Positions 45,025 to 55,100 of a stretch of 64,000 bases of DNA are shown piece by piece. This stretch comes from Porticoccaceae bacterium. Lineage in GTDB: Bacteria > Pseudomonadota > Gammaproteobacteria > Pseudomonadales > Porticoccaceae. The DNA lies in assembly GCA_018069525.1 (NCBI GenBank), contig JAGPUQ010000008.1:186001-250000 (forward strand), read 5' to 3'. A model generated the notes under the pieces. That model was not told where the DNA came from. It did not search any database and saw only the letters and a program-made list of their open reading frames with translations. The translations under genes and the position numbers were made by a program. Position 1 is the stretch's first letter, and each line of letters starts with the position of its first letter.

Positions 45025-46803
45025 ATGGGGTCTTTGGCGCGCGCAACCACTGTCGTTATTTTGTTGCTGGTGTGTGCGCTGCTATTACCCTGGGAGTCCT
45101 ACCCCCGCAGCTGGAAGCTTTGGTACGCCGATACCTTCGGTGCAACCTCCTATAACCCCGCCTCGGCTTCCGTACCTAGTACACCGCCTGCTACCCAGAC
45201 AGAAGACTTCGAAGAAATTTGTCCCGCGGACGTCAAAGGTTGGCGCAAGGCTCAAACCATCGCCGGGGTCAAAATTTCTGCTTCCCCCGTGTGCATGCCC
45301 GACAACCCCTGGGCGATTGCCGCTTTTGTGCAGGGCACTAACAACGTCAAACATATGGCCTTGATGAATGCCCGCTTAGCCCCCGATGCGGTGGTCAAGG
45401 GTAGGGATCTCGACGGCGATGGCGACCCCGATGAAATTCATATTCGGCTTGAAGTCTTTGAGCTCAACGGCGGCTCCCCCGATCTGGATGTACCTGTGGT
45501 GCAATTCCCCATCGCCCCCGGTATTAAGCCGGGCCTGTGGGTGTTTGCGCCGAAGTCTTCGGGAATGTCTACGGAAAACTTTGAGTCGATAATGGCCCAG
45601 CCGGGGATACGTTTACCTTCACCGGCGATTCGGGTTGAGCAGGGTGACGTGGTCAAGGTGACCCTCGAAAACACCCATTACATGCCCCACACCATCCATT
45701 TTCACGGGGTGGATCACCCCTTCCTCGATGCCGAGGGCGAGGGTAACGACGGCGTGCCGGTGACCAGCGAATCCCCGGTGATGCCCGCCCATACCCGCAC
45801 CTATAATTTCCAGCCCCGCCAGCCGGGCACCATGTTTTACCACTGCCACGTACAGGTGCAGGCCCACGTGCTGATGGGTTTGCAGGGCATGTTTGTGATT
45901 GAAGAAAACCGCCCTAACAACTGGGTGCAGACCTTCAATATTGGCGACGGTTATGTGCGCCACAGTTCGGTGGCGGTGCGGGAGAAATACGACCGCGAAT
46001 ACGATCTCCACTATCAGGATATCGATAAGGAGCTCGGCGAGCGGGTGCAGGCATCCAACGATCCCCGCGTTATTACTCGCCTGATACATCGGGATTACGA
46101 CATCACCCAGGCCGACGCGGACTATTTCACCCTCAATGGCCACTCCTTTCCCTATACGGCTCGGGATGCCCTGATCGTCACCAAACCCGACGAATTGCTG
46201 AAGTTGCGGGTATTAAACGGCGGCAGCGAAGGTATCGCGCTGCACACCCACGGCCACAAAGTCACCATTTCTCATTACGATGGCGTCGAATACCCCGAGC
46301 CGGTGCGTATTACCCGCGACGTGGTGTGGATCGCTTCCGCCCAGCGACTTGATCTCGAGCTGTCGGCTAAAAACGATGGTTTGCACAGTTACGGTGAAGG
46401 CGTGTGGATACTGCATGACCACCAGGAAAAAGGTGTTACCACTGGCGGCATCGGACCGGGTGGCAACGTGGGCATTATTGTTTACGATAAATATTTAGAG
46501 GATAACGGCTGGCCGATGACCTTTGGGGTCGATTGGAGCAACTATTTCAGCGAAGATTACTATCAACGCAAAATCCCGGTGTGGAGTAGCTACGACGACA
46601 CTAATCGTTTCGGTGATGTGCAGGGCAGCGTTTGGCCGAAGCTCAAAATCGTGCTGCTATTGCTGTTGTCCGGTATTGCCCTGGGTCTTGTCTATCGCTG
46701 GGTTTTTACTGGGGACAAGGGTTTGGACCTTAAGGTCTCTGACGATAAGGCTTCTGGAGATAAGGTCCCTGGAGATAAAACCTCTGGAGATCGGCATGAT
46801 TGA
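45025..46803 (+). CDS. Membrane-anchored multicopper oxidase of CuMMO locus
   Basis: A 592-aa laccase-like protein with a TM helix at each end (N: VVILLLVCALLLPW; C: IVLLLLLSGIALGLVYRW) and a periplasmic body. Copper motifs are HTIHFHGVDH, FYHCHVQVQAHVLMGLQG (HCH...H with Leu/Gly at the T1 axial position), LHTHGHKV and ILHDHQEKG. The HCH-type motif is in the middle rather than at the C-terminus, so domain order is unusual for a classical three-domain laccase. The C-terminal cytosolic or periplasmic tail has a 15-bp-encoded (S/P)GDK repeat. It could oxidise Cu(I) or pass electrons. Start 45025 is preceded by AGGAGA. Confidence 0.85.
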   Translation: MGSLARATTVVILLLVCALLLPWESYPRSWKLWYADTFGATSYNPASASVPSTPPATQTEDFEEICPADVKGWRKAQTIAGVKISASPVCMPDNPWAIAAFVQGTNNVKHMALMNARLAPDAVVKGRDLDGDGDPDEIHIRLEVFELNGGSPDLDVPVVQFPIAPGIKPGLWVFAPKSSGMSTENFESIMAQPGIRLPSPAIRVEQGDVVKVTLENTHYMPHTIHFHGVDHPFLDAEGEGNDGVPVTSESPVMPAHTRTYNFQPRQPGTMFYHCHVQVQAHVLMGLQGMFVIEENRPNNWVQTFNIGDGYVRHSSVAVREKYDREYDLHYQDIDKELGERVQASNDPRVITRLIHRDYDITQADADYFTLNGHSFPYTARDALIVTKPDELLKLRVLNGGSEGIALHTHGHKVTISHYDGVEYPEPVRITRDVVWIASAQRLDLELSAKNDGLHSYGEGVWILHDHQEKGVTTGGIGPGGNVGIIVYDKYLEDNGWPMTFGVDWSNYFSEDYYQRKIPVWSSYDDTNRFGDVQGSVWPKLKIVLLLLLSGIALGLVYRWVFTGDKGLDLKVSDDKASGDKVPGDKTSGDRHD

Positions 46804-47527
46804 TCTGGTTGCGATACGGTCAGGGCGCGGCGGTTTGAATCTGGCGTCGTCAGCAGGGCTGTCATTAAGGGGTCTATTATTAGTAGGTCTATTAATAGGC
46901 GGTCATGCCTTTGCGGAAGAGAAGGGTGGCATGGCCATGGATCACAGCATGCAGGGCGGCATGGTGATGGATGCCACCGGGATGGTGATGAATGCCAACA
47001 GCGAGAGATTGCCGGAAGATTGCGAAAAAATTTCTCGGGACTACGAATTTACTGTTATCGCCGGCACTAAATACGCCGAGCCCTTTGCGGATACCATGTT
47101 CGGCTTTAACCAGCACGAGTGGAAGGTGGAGCCCTGCAGCCGGATTACCGTGACCTTTAAAAACGAAGATCAGGTGCGCCACCAGTGGATGGTGCACGGT
47201 TTACCCAAGTATATTTACGATCAGGGTATGTTTCACATGGAGGCGGCCGGGGGTCACACCCAGGTCGGCACCTTTATCGTACCCAGCGACGATCGCACCT
47301 ACCTTGCTCACTGCGATATTGCTCAGCATATGGAAAAAGGCATGAAGGCTCAGCTGGTAGTGGGCCGAGGCGACGGCGATTTGTGGAGCATCCCCGGGCT
47401 TACAGCCAAGTTCGAGCGTCCACCCACCGCGACATTTCTTCCTCGCTGGATATGGCTGGGTTTGTTACTCGTCGGGTTTATAAGCGCGGCCTATCTGTGG
47501 CCGCGGTTGATTAAAAGAGGTCGTTAG
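46796..47527 (+). CDS. Met-rich membrane-anchored cupredoxin
   Basis: A 243-aa protein whose signal peptide is followed by a Met/His-rich segment (GGMAMDHSMQGGMVMD), typical of Cu(I) binding. A cupredoxin domain follows with type-1 ligands: His in VRHQWMVHG and the Cys-His-Met set in AHCDIAQHMEKGM. A C-terminal TM helix (WIWLGLLLVGFISAAYLW) anchors it. It starts inside the 3' end of the multicopper oxidase gene (8-bp overlap), so the two form a unit. It could donate electrons or copper to the CuMMO or the oxidase. Confidence 0.85.
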   Translation: MIDLVAIRSGRGGLNLASSAGLSLRGLLLVGLLIGGHAFAEEKGGMAMDHSMQGGMVMDATGMVMNANSERLPEDCEKISRDYEFTVIAGTKYAEPFADTMFGFNQHEWKVEPCSRITVTFKNEDQVRHQWMVHGLPKYIYDQGMFHMEAAGGHTQVGTFIVPSDDRTYLAHCDIAQHMEKGMKAQLVVGRGDGDLWSIPGLTAKFERPPTATFLPRWIWLGLLLVGFISAAYLWPRLIKRGR

Positions 47528-47799
47528 CACGGCCAGCTGTCGGTTTGGCCCTGTGCTCAATCATAGCGCAGCTGCGTCCCCCTCCCTGCTTCCATGCCAA
47601 CTTCTTGGGCCGCCTTGCTATATTAGGCAATCTTAATATAAAATTGGATTCTTTTCTGCGGCGCGAGTCGTTACCATTCACCTGGGCGGTCAAATTGAGG
47701 CCCAAAATTGTGGATGTGTTAATTTCAACGTGATAAAGTTCGCCGTCGTTATTTTGCGACAGATTCACAACTATATAAATTAAGGTAAGGAGGGGAGAA

Positions 47800-50229
47800 T
47801 TGGAGACAACACGGTATCGCATAGCCCGATTTATGATGGCTAACACGTGGGCATCTATGGCCGTATTATTGGCCATCACGGTGTTTTTTCTGGTTGGCGT
47901 TAAAAACGTCGAACTTAAAACTATCTTTACAGATTTGCTGCCGAAAGATCATCCTTTCGTTCAAACCTATAAAGATCACCCCAATTTTGGTAACCCCCTG
48001 ACTGTGACTGTGATGGTCAAGCGGATCGATGGGCAAACCATCTACAATCCCGAGACCTTGCAAAAAGTCTGGGATATGACCCGCAATATCGATCTGGTCG
48101 CTGGTGTCGATCACGATCAAATTCTGTCCATTACCACAGAAAAGGCCCGTTACGCTCAGGCCACGCCCTTTGGTATTGATAGCCAACCCTTGATGGGCGA
48201 TCGCCCACCTCAGACTGATGAGGAAATGGAAATTTTCAGGGATTTGGTGAAAAAATCTCCGGGTAGCCGGACTTTTTTGATCTCCCAGGATGAAACCGCC
48301 ACCTTAATTCAGGCTACGTTTATCGAGCGTGTACTCGATTACGGTGTGGTGTTTGAGGAAATTCAGAAAAATATTATCCAGGCCGAACTCGATGATGTTC
48401 ACGAGATACACGTGGCGGGCCAGCCGATGCTGACCGGGTGGGTGTATTTTTACGAAAAAGAAATGCTGGGCATTTTCGCCGTCACTGCGGCAGCCTTGTT
48501 GCTGTCTTTAGTTTTTTATATGAGAAATGTTGTCGGCGTAGTGGTGCCGGTGGTATGCAGTATCGTGTCGGCCATTTGGGGCTTCGGTTTTGTCGGTTGG
48601 ATCGGCGATCCCATCGAGCCGCTGATTATGGTGGTTCCCCTGCTGTTGATTGCGCGCTCGTTTAGTCACTGTGTGCAGTTTATCGAACGCTATTACGAGG
48701 TTTACTACCACGTTAAGGACAAAAAGAAAGCCGCTGAAATTTCCCTTAGCGTAATGATGGCTCCGGGTATCCTGGGTATTGTCACCGACTCTATCGGTTT
48801 GTTTTTGATTGCGGTTGCACCGATTCCCACCATGGAACGTTTTGCGGTATTTTGTGGCTTCTGGGCGATGACCCTAATTCCTGCCAACGTGTTCCTGGGC
48901 CCGCTATTGCTGGCAGTTTTGCCTGAGCCTAAAAACGTTAAAAAGATGATTGGTCTGGATACCGGTGGTGGCTTTAGCTTCCACGCCAGTCTTAAGCATA
49001 TGCTGCAAAAGGTTGCGCGCGTCAGTTACGGTGGCCCAGCCAAAGTGACCACTGTTGTATTGGTGGTGCTGTTTGGCTTGAGTATTTACAAGATGCTGCA
49101 AATCAAAATCGGCAACCCGGTCGAGGGTAGCAATTTGTTGTGGAGCGACTCGGAATACAATGTGGCGGTAGGTAAAATCAACGCCCATTTCCCCGGTTTG
49201 AATACCCTCGAAATTATTTATGAGGTTAAGGAGGAGTCGGCTCAGCGCTTGCTTAAGCAGGCCGATCCTATCTTTGCGATGACGCAATTGCAGCGCCTGA
49301 TGGAAAGTGGCGAAAATCCGCCAGTGGCGACCCTGTCATTTGCCGATTATTTACCGGAGGCAAGTCGTTTATTTAGTGGCGGTAATCCCAAATGGGGCCC
49401 GTTGGACAATGACGATGCGGCGGTGAGCGCGTCGGCGGGGGCAGTGCTGTTTGGCAGTAGTCCGAAAGCCTTCTCCCACGTGACTGACTTTACTCAGCAA
49501 AACGGCACCGTGTCTCTGTGGTACAAGGACAACAAGCAAGAGACGGTAGACCGGGCTCTCGAGCAGGTACGTGGCGCATTGGATGAAGTGGGCATCGAGC
49601 GAGACACCTACAATATTCGTTTGGGCTCGGGCACTATTGCTCTGCAGCAGTCCATCAACGACACGGTGGATAAATACCAGTACGTCATTCTTGCCCTCCT
49701 TAACCTGGCAATTTTGATTACCTGTAGCTACGCCTATCGCTCGGTTGTCGCTGGAATACTGCTACTGATACCAGTGAATATGTCCAATTGCTTTTTGGCA
49801 GCGGTGATGGTGTATATGGGCATGGGTCTGGATGTAAACACCCTGCCGATTGCGGCCATTGGTATCGGCGTGGGTATCGATTACGGGATTTACCTCTTAA
49901 GTCGAATCTGTGAGGAATACCAGGAACATCAGGACTACGGTCTGGGAATTGTCGCCGCTGTTGCGACAACTGGTAAAGCGATTTTCTTTACCGCGAGTAT
50001 TGTGTTGATGGGTATTCTGCCCTGGTACTTTATGTCGGAGCTGAAATTCCTCGCCGACATGGGTCTGTTACTGGTCATGGTGATGTTGATCAATATGGTT
50101 ATCGCCCTGGTGGTCGTACCTTTGCTGGTGTGGTTGATCAAGCCGAAATTTGTTAGCTCTAAAGACCTGCTGGTTAGCGAAAGCGTGGATTTGTCGGATT
50201 ACACGGCTGGCGACGAGGCGTACGAATAA
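47800..50229 (+). CDS. MMPL/RND-superfamily transporter
   Basis: An 809-aa inner-membrane transporter with 12 predicted TM helices and two large periplasmic loops, of the MMPL/hopanoid-exporter type. GIGVGIDYGIYLLSRICEEYQE is the signature of TM10-type proton-relay segments, and its N-terminal counterpart is WIGDPIEPLIMVVPLLLIARSFSH. The start is TTG behind AAGGAGG. It is coupled to the downstream YCF48-like gene. In aromatic and lipid degraders, such proteins cluster with DUF1302 and DUF1329 genes, as here, so envelope transport of a hydrophobic compound is the likely role. Confidence 0.88.
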   Translation: METTRYRIARFMMANTWASMAVLLAITVFFLVGVKNVELKTIFTDLLPKDHPFVQTYKDHPNFGNPLTVTVMVKRIDGQTIYNPETLQKVWDMTRNIDLVAGVDHDQILSITTEKARYAQATPFGIDSQPLMGDRPPQTDEEMEIFRDLVKKSPGSRTFLISQDETATLIQATFIERVLDYGVVFEEIQKNIIQAELDDVHEIHVAGQPMLTGWVYFYEKEMLGIFAVTAAALLLSLVFYMRNVVGVVVPVVCSIVSAIWGFGFVGWIGDPIEPLIMVVPLLLIARSFSHCVQFIERYYEVYYHVKDKKKAAEISLSVMMAPGILGIVTDSIGLFLIAVAPIPTMERFAVFCGFWAMTLIPANVFLGPLLLAVLPEPKNVKKMIGLDTGGGFSFHASLKHMLQKVARVSYGGPAKVTTVVLVVLFGLSIYKMLQIKIGNPVEGSNLLWSDSEYNVAVGKINAHFPGLNTLEIIYEVKEESAQRLLKQADPIFAMTQLQRLMESGENPPVATLSFADYLPEASRLFSGGNPKWGPLDNDDAAVSASAGAVLFGSSPKAFSHVTDFTQQNGTVSLWYKDNKQETVDRALEQVRGALDEVGIERDTYNIRLGSGTIALQQSINDTVDKYQYVILALLNLAILITCSYAYRSVVAGILLLIPVNMSNCFLAAVMVYMGMGLDVNTLPIAAIGIGVGIDYGIYLLSRICEEYQEHQDYGLGIVAAVATTGKAIFFTASIVLMGILPWYFMSELKFLADMGLLLVMVMLINMVIALVVVPLLVWLIKPKFVSSKDLLVSESVDLSDYTAGDEAYE

Positions 50230-50291
50230 TGTTGAAACAATACTTAGTTACCAGGCGACGCGTATCGTCTGAGCAAAAGAGGAATTCAATA

Positions 50292-51242
50292 ATGGTGTTT
50301 AGAGCTTTGTGTTCTATTTTGTTACTGCTTGGCATTAGCTCTGCGCATGGGGCTGAAGCTGAGGAAGGCCTGCTGACCGAGCGCTATCGGGGCATTGCTC
50401 ACGACGCCCTCTACGATGTCTGTTTTGATCAAGAAAATGGCATGGCGGTCGGCGTTGCTGGCACCGTACTTGAAACAGCAGATGCCGGGATCACCTGGAC
50501 CTCTACTTCAATGGCCCTCCCGGCGGCTTTACTGGGCGTTGATTGCCTGGGTCAAAGACCGATTGTCGTGGGCCAGGGTGGCATCATATATACCAAGTTG
50601 GGTGGTGCCTGGCAGCAAGTCGAGTCTGGTACGCAGGAGCGGCTGATGTCCGTTAGCGCCAATCGCCAGGGTTTGGCTGTTGCCGTTGGTGGTTTTGGTG
50701 CTTTGCTTAAATCTGTCGACGGCGGTCAAACCTGGGCGTCGCTTAGCGTCGATTGGGAAGCGGTGTTGAACGACTTTTTAGAGCCCCACCTCTACGACGT
50801 ACACGTAACGGAAGCGGGTATTATTATTCTCACCGGCGAGTTTGAGTTAATCATGCGTTCTGCCGATGGTGGTGAAACCTGGGAAACCTTAAACAAGTCC
50901 GACTCTTCACTATTTGCGATGTATTGGATAGATGACGCCACCGGGTTCGCGGTGGGTCAGAATGGTAAGGTATTGCGGACGGCGGACGCTGGCCTAAGCT
51001 GGGAAAGTCTTGATGTCGATACCGATCAGAATTTACTTGATGTCTGGGCCGACGCCGATGGTAGCGTGGTGGTTAGTGGTATTCGTACTCTGCTCAAAAG
51101 TGCTGATAAGGGCTTGAGTTGGTTGTCGGTGCGAGAAGGCGATGTGTCCGTGCAGTGGTATCAGGCGGTAGCTGCTTCTGGTGGCGCAGAGCGCAATGTA
51201 GTGATGGTTGGCCACTCTGGCCGCGTCGTACAGGTAAACTGA
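50292..51242 (+). CDS. YCF48/BNR-repeat periplasmic protein
   Basis: A 316-aa secreted beta-propeller. The signal peptide (FRALCSILLLLGISSAHG) is followed by repeated GxTWxxL-type BNR/YCF48 units (DAGITWTSTS, DGGQTWASLS, DGGETWETLN, DAGLSWESLD, DKGLSWLSV). An in-frame ATG at 50229 overlaps the transporter stop, but 50292 has GAGGAA eight bases upstream and starts the signal peptide. Members are named after a photosystem II assembly factor but in heterotrophs accompany MMPL transporters and DUF1302/1329 proteins. Probably a scaffold or partner of the transporter. Confidence 0.85.
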   Translation: MVFRALCSILLLLGISSAHGAEAEEGLLTERYRGIAHDALYDVCFDQENGMAVGVAGTVLETADAGITWTSTSMALPAALLGVDCLGQRPIVVGQGGIIYTKLGGAWQQVESGTQERLMSVSANRQGLAVAVGGFGALLKSVDGGQTWASLSVDWEAVLNDFLEPHLYDVHVTEAGIIILTGEFELIMRSADGGETWETLNKSDSSLFAMYWIDDATGFAVGQNGKVLRTADAGLSWESLDVDTDQNLLDVWADADGSVVVSGIRTLLKSADKGLSWLSVREGDVSVQWYQAVAASGGAERNVVMVGHSGRVVQVN

Positions 51243-51311
51243 TCTAGATGAGTTAGGCTGATCTAAAAGAGTCAGTCCGGGCGCACAGGGTCGAACACCA
51301 GTGCAATCAAA

Positions 51312-51343
51312 CACCTCGCAAAGTCATTTTGCGGGGTGTTTTT
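51312..51343 (+). terminator. Terminator after YCF48-like gene
   Basis: An 11-bp stem (CACCTCGCAAA / TTTGCGGGGTG) with a five-base loop, followed by TTTTT. A textbook intrinsic terminator closing the transporter operon. Confidence 0.88.
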
Positions 51344-51480
51344 GTATGTGGTGTATTCCTCCATAACTGAACGCGCACTGCCGCTCTAAGTTATTACGGT
51401 CAAAACACCGGTTGCCGAGCTTGCGATAACCCGGTTATTATCTGAGGATCAAATTCTTTACCGACTGTGGTTAGTACGCT

Positions 51481-52068
51481 ATGAGCGAACAGTACGACGT
51501 TTATTTCCGTGGCGACATCGCACCCGGACATCAGATGGTAGAAGTGAGGCAGCGTTTACAGGCCCTATTTAAGCTAGACGACGCGCGTGCCGCCAAACTG
51601 TTTTCCGGGCGACCGCTAGCTATTCGCCGCGACCTGGATAAGGCCGGCGCGGAACAATACCGCGAAACTTTGTTAAAGGCCGGTGCGCTGGTGGAGCTGC
51701 GGTCATCGGCTAGTGGCGAAGTGCTTGCGGCAAGTTCGCCCGCCGCGTCGTCAGTTGAAACCCCGTCAAGGGATTCCAGCTTAAACGATTCTGAGTTAAG
51801 TGGTTCTGAGTTAAACGATTCTGAATTAAGTGCTGAGGCCGCAGGGTCGAAGTCAGAACCAGAATCTGCCGAAGCTTTTTCGCTGGCTCCCGCGGGTGCC
51901 GATGTCTTGCTCCCGGAGGAAAGGGTGGTGGTGGAGGCCGTCGAAGTCGATACCAGCGCGCTGGATCTCGCTCCGGTAGGTGGGGATCTACTTAAGGACG
52001 ACGAAAAGCGAGTGCTCGAAGATCTTGATATTGACCTGTCTCACCTCTCTGTTGAGCCCATTGACTAG
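51481..52068 (+). CDS. Hypothetical acidic protein with conserved N-terminal domain
   Basis: A 195-aa soluble protein. The N-terminal ~80 residues (YDVYFRGDIAPGHQMVEVRQRL...LFSGRPLAIRRDLDKAGAEQY) form a small domain I have seen at the start of various gammaproteobacterial hypotheticals; its function is unknown. The middle is a Ser/Glu linker with a repeated L(S/N)(D/G)SEL unit, and the C-terminus is an acidic segment with LDLAPVGGDLL motifs. It lies 63 bp upstream of the oxidoreductase gene, same strand; a functional link is not established. Confidence 0.7.
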   Translation: MSEQYDVYFRGDIAPGHQMVEVRQRLQALFKLDDARAAKLFSGRPLAIRRDLDKAGAEQYRETLLKAGALVELRSSASGEVLAASSPAASSVETPSRDSSLNDSELSGSELNDSELSAEAAGSKSEPESAEAFSLAPAGADVLLPEERVVVEAVEVDTSALDLAPVGGDLLKDDEKRVLEDLDIDLSHLSVEPID

Positions 52069-52131
52069 CATCGTATGACCGATATCCCATCTTTTATCTA
52101 TTTTTATAAAGCGCTAAAGTGAGGCACAGCA

Positions 52132-55100
52132 GTGGCAGTTTCTCTCGACGATAAATATACGCTGGCTAACGGTCGCGCTTACATGAGTGGCATCGAAGCA
52201 CTGGTAAAATTGCCGATGTTGCAGCGCCAGCGCGACCTGGCCGCCGGTCTCAACACCGCAGGTTATATTTCCGGTTATCGCGGCTCGCCTCTGGGTGGTT
52301 TTGACTTCGCTTTGTCGAAGGCCCAGAGCCATCTCAAACAGCATCATATTCACTTTCAGCCCGGCGTTAACGAAGAGCTGGCGGCCACCTCGATCTGGGG
52401 TTCCCAGCAGGTCAACCTGTTTGAGGGGGCTAAATACGACGGTGTGTTTGGCCTTTGGTACGGCAAGGGCCCGGGTTTGGATCGGGCCATGGACGCCATC
52501 AAACATGGCAACAACACTGGCGCTTCCCGCTTGGGTGGTGTGCTGGCGGTGGTGGGCGACGACCATCTGTGCAAGTCCTCTACCCTGGCCTTTCAAAGCG
52601 AGCCGATGTTTGCCGCCGCCACCATGCCGGTATTGAACCCCGCCAGTATTCAGGACGTACTCGATTTCGGCTTGCTGGGCTGGGCCATGTCCCGCTACAG
52701 CGGCTGCTGGGTGGGCCTAAAAACCACGGCAGCCAATATGGACGCCAACGTGTCTACCGATGTCGATCCCGATCGCGTCAACATTGTGATACCACAGGAC
52801 TTTGATTTGCCGGAGGGCGGGCTCAACAGCCGCTGGCCCGATCCACCGCTGGCCCAGGAAGCGCGTCTGCAGCGTTCAAAAATTTATGCCGCGCTGGCGT
52901 TTGCCCGCGCCAACAATATCGATCGCGTGGCGATCAGCCATCCTAAGCGCCAACTGGGTATTGTCACCACTGGCAAGGCTTACCTCGATACTATGCAGGC
53001 CCTCAGCGATTTGGGCATTGATGAGGGCCTGGCGGCTGATATAGGTCTTGGCGTCTACAAGGTGGGTATGAGTTGGCCCCTGGAACCACAGGGAGCCAAA
53101 GCCTTTGCGCAAGGCTTTGACGAGCTGCTGGTGATTGAAGAAAAACGCAGCCTGATTGAGGATCAGCTCAAAGGCCAGCTCTATATGCTGCCCGATGGCG
53201 AGCGTCCGCGCATCGTCGGCGAATACGACGAGGCCGGTGCATTATTAGTGAGTAACGTCGGTGGGCTTAACCCCGGTGACATAGCCCAGGTTATTGTCCA
53301 GCGCCTGCTGTGCTTGCCCGATGCCGCTGAGTGGCGTGAGCGCTTACTACTGTCAAACGGTATTGCAACAGCTTTACCCGCGCCCGGTACTTTACCCCAG
53401 CGCCAGCCCTGGTTTTGCTCCGGTTGTCCCCACAACACTTCGACTCGCGTGCCGGAGGGCAGTCGCGCCCTGGCCGGTATCGGCTGCCACTTTATGGCGA
53501 CCTGGATGGATCGACAGACCGACACCTTTACCCAAATGGGCGGGGAAGGCTCAAGCTGGATTGGCCAGGCACCGTTTACCGAAACTGCCCACGTGTTTCA
53601 AAATCTCGGCGACGGCACCTATTTTCACTCCGGTATTCTCGCCATTCGCGCCGCCATCGCCTCCGGCGTCAATATCACCTACAAAATTCTCTACAACGAC
53701 GCCGTCGCTATGACTGGCGGGCAGAACCTGGATGGCAGTCTCAGTGTCGAGCAAATGATTCAGCAATTGCAGGGCGAGGGCATTACTCGTATTGCATTGG
53801 TTAGCGATCTGCCAGAAAAATATAAACGTGGTCTGGCCAGCGGCGGGCTCAGTGTCGATCACCGGGACCGTCTCGACGCCATCCAGCGCGAACTGCGCGA
53901 ACTGCCCGGCACCACCGTGATTATTTACGAGCAAACCTGCGCCACCGAAAAGCGCCGTCGCCGCAAGCGCGGCCTGCTCGAAGACCCGGACAAGCGCGTG
54001 TTTATTAACGAGCGTGTGTGTGAGGGCTGCGGTGACTGCGGTGTGCAGTCCAACTGCCTGTCGGTAATTCCCAAAGAGACCGCTCTGGGCCGCAAGCGCG
54101 CCATCGATCAAAACTCCTGTAATAAAGATTATTCCTGCGTTAAGGGCTTTTGCCCGAGTTTTGTAACCGTACATGGCAGTGCGCTACGCAAAAAAGACCC
54201 CAATGCAACGAGTGGTGTCAGTGATATTCAGTTTCCGCCACTACCCGAGCCACAGGTACCAGCACTTACTCAGCCCTACAGTATTTTATTGCCGGGGGTT
54301 GGGGGCATGGGTGTGCTCACCGTGGGTTCGGTTATCGGCATGGCCGCCCACCTCGAAGGTCTAGGCACCGCAGTCATCACCCAAACTGGGCTGGCGCAGA
54401 AGTTCGGCGCGGTGACCTCCCATGTGCGCATTGCGCCTCGGCAGCAGGATATCCACGCCTATCAAATTTCCGAGGGTGTTGGTGACTTGCTGCTGGGTGC
54501 CGATTTGGTGGTGGCCTCGGCGCGAGATAGCCTGGCTTTGATGCACGCCGGAGCTGGCGCGGTGGTAAATAGCCACGATTCCCCTACTGCCGAGTTTACC
54601 CACAATCCGGATGCGGCTTTCCCCGGTCGCGAGATGGAAGCCGCCATTACTAATGCCTTGCATGACGTAAATAGTGGTTCGGAGAGCCAGTCGGGCAGCC
54701 ACTTTGTCGATGCCACTGGCCTGGCGACGGCGCTAATGGGCGATGCCATCGCCAGTAACTTTTTGTTGCTGGGCTACGCCTGGCAATTGGGTTTGCTGCC
54801 CTTGCGGCTGGAATCTCTGGAGCAAGCGGTGCGCTTAAACGCGGTTGCCGTAGAGTTAAACCTCAATGCGCTGCAGTGGGGACGACGCTACGCCGAGTGC
54901 CCGGATAAAGTGCGACAGGCCGCAGGCATTCAGGAAGTTGACTACGACCCGCCAATGCCCAGCCTGGATGACCTGGTTAGCGAGCGCGAGCGCTGGCTTA
55001 CCCAGTATCAAAATGCCGCTTACGCCGAGCGCTACCGTGTGCTGGTCGATCAGGTGCGTAGCGTTGATATTGCTCTGCACGGTTCGGCAGGTGAGCTATC

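Noticed and set aside
53551-54174. A 207-aa minus-strand open frame
   Set aside because: Antisense to the TPP and Fe-S region of the oxidoreductase; no family match.
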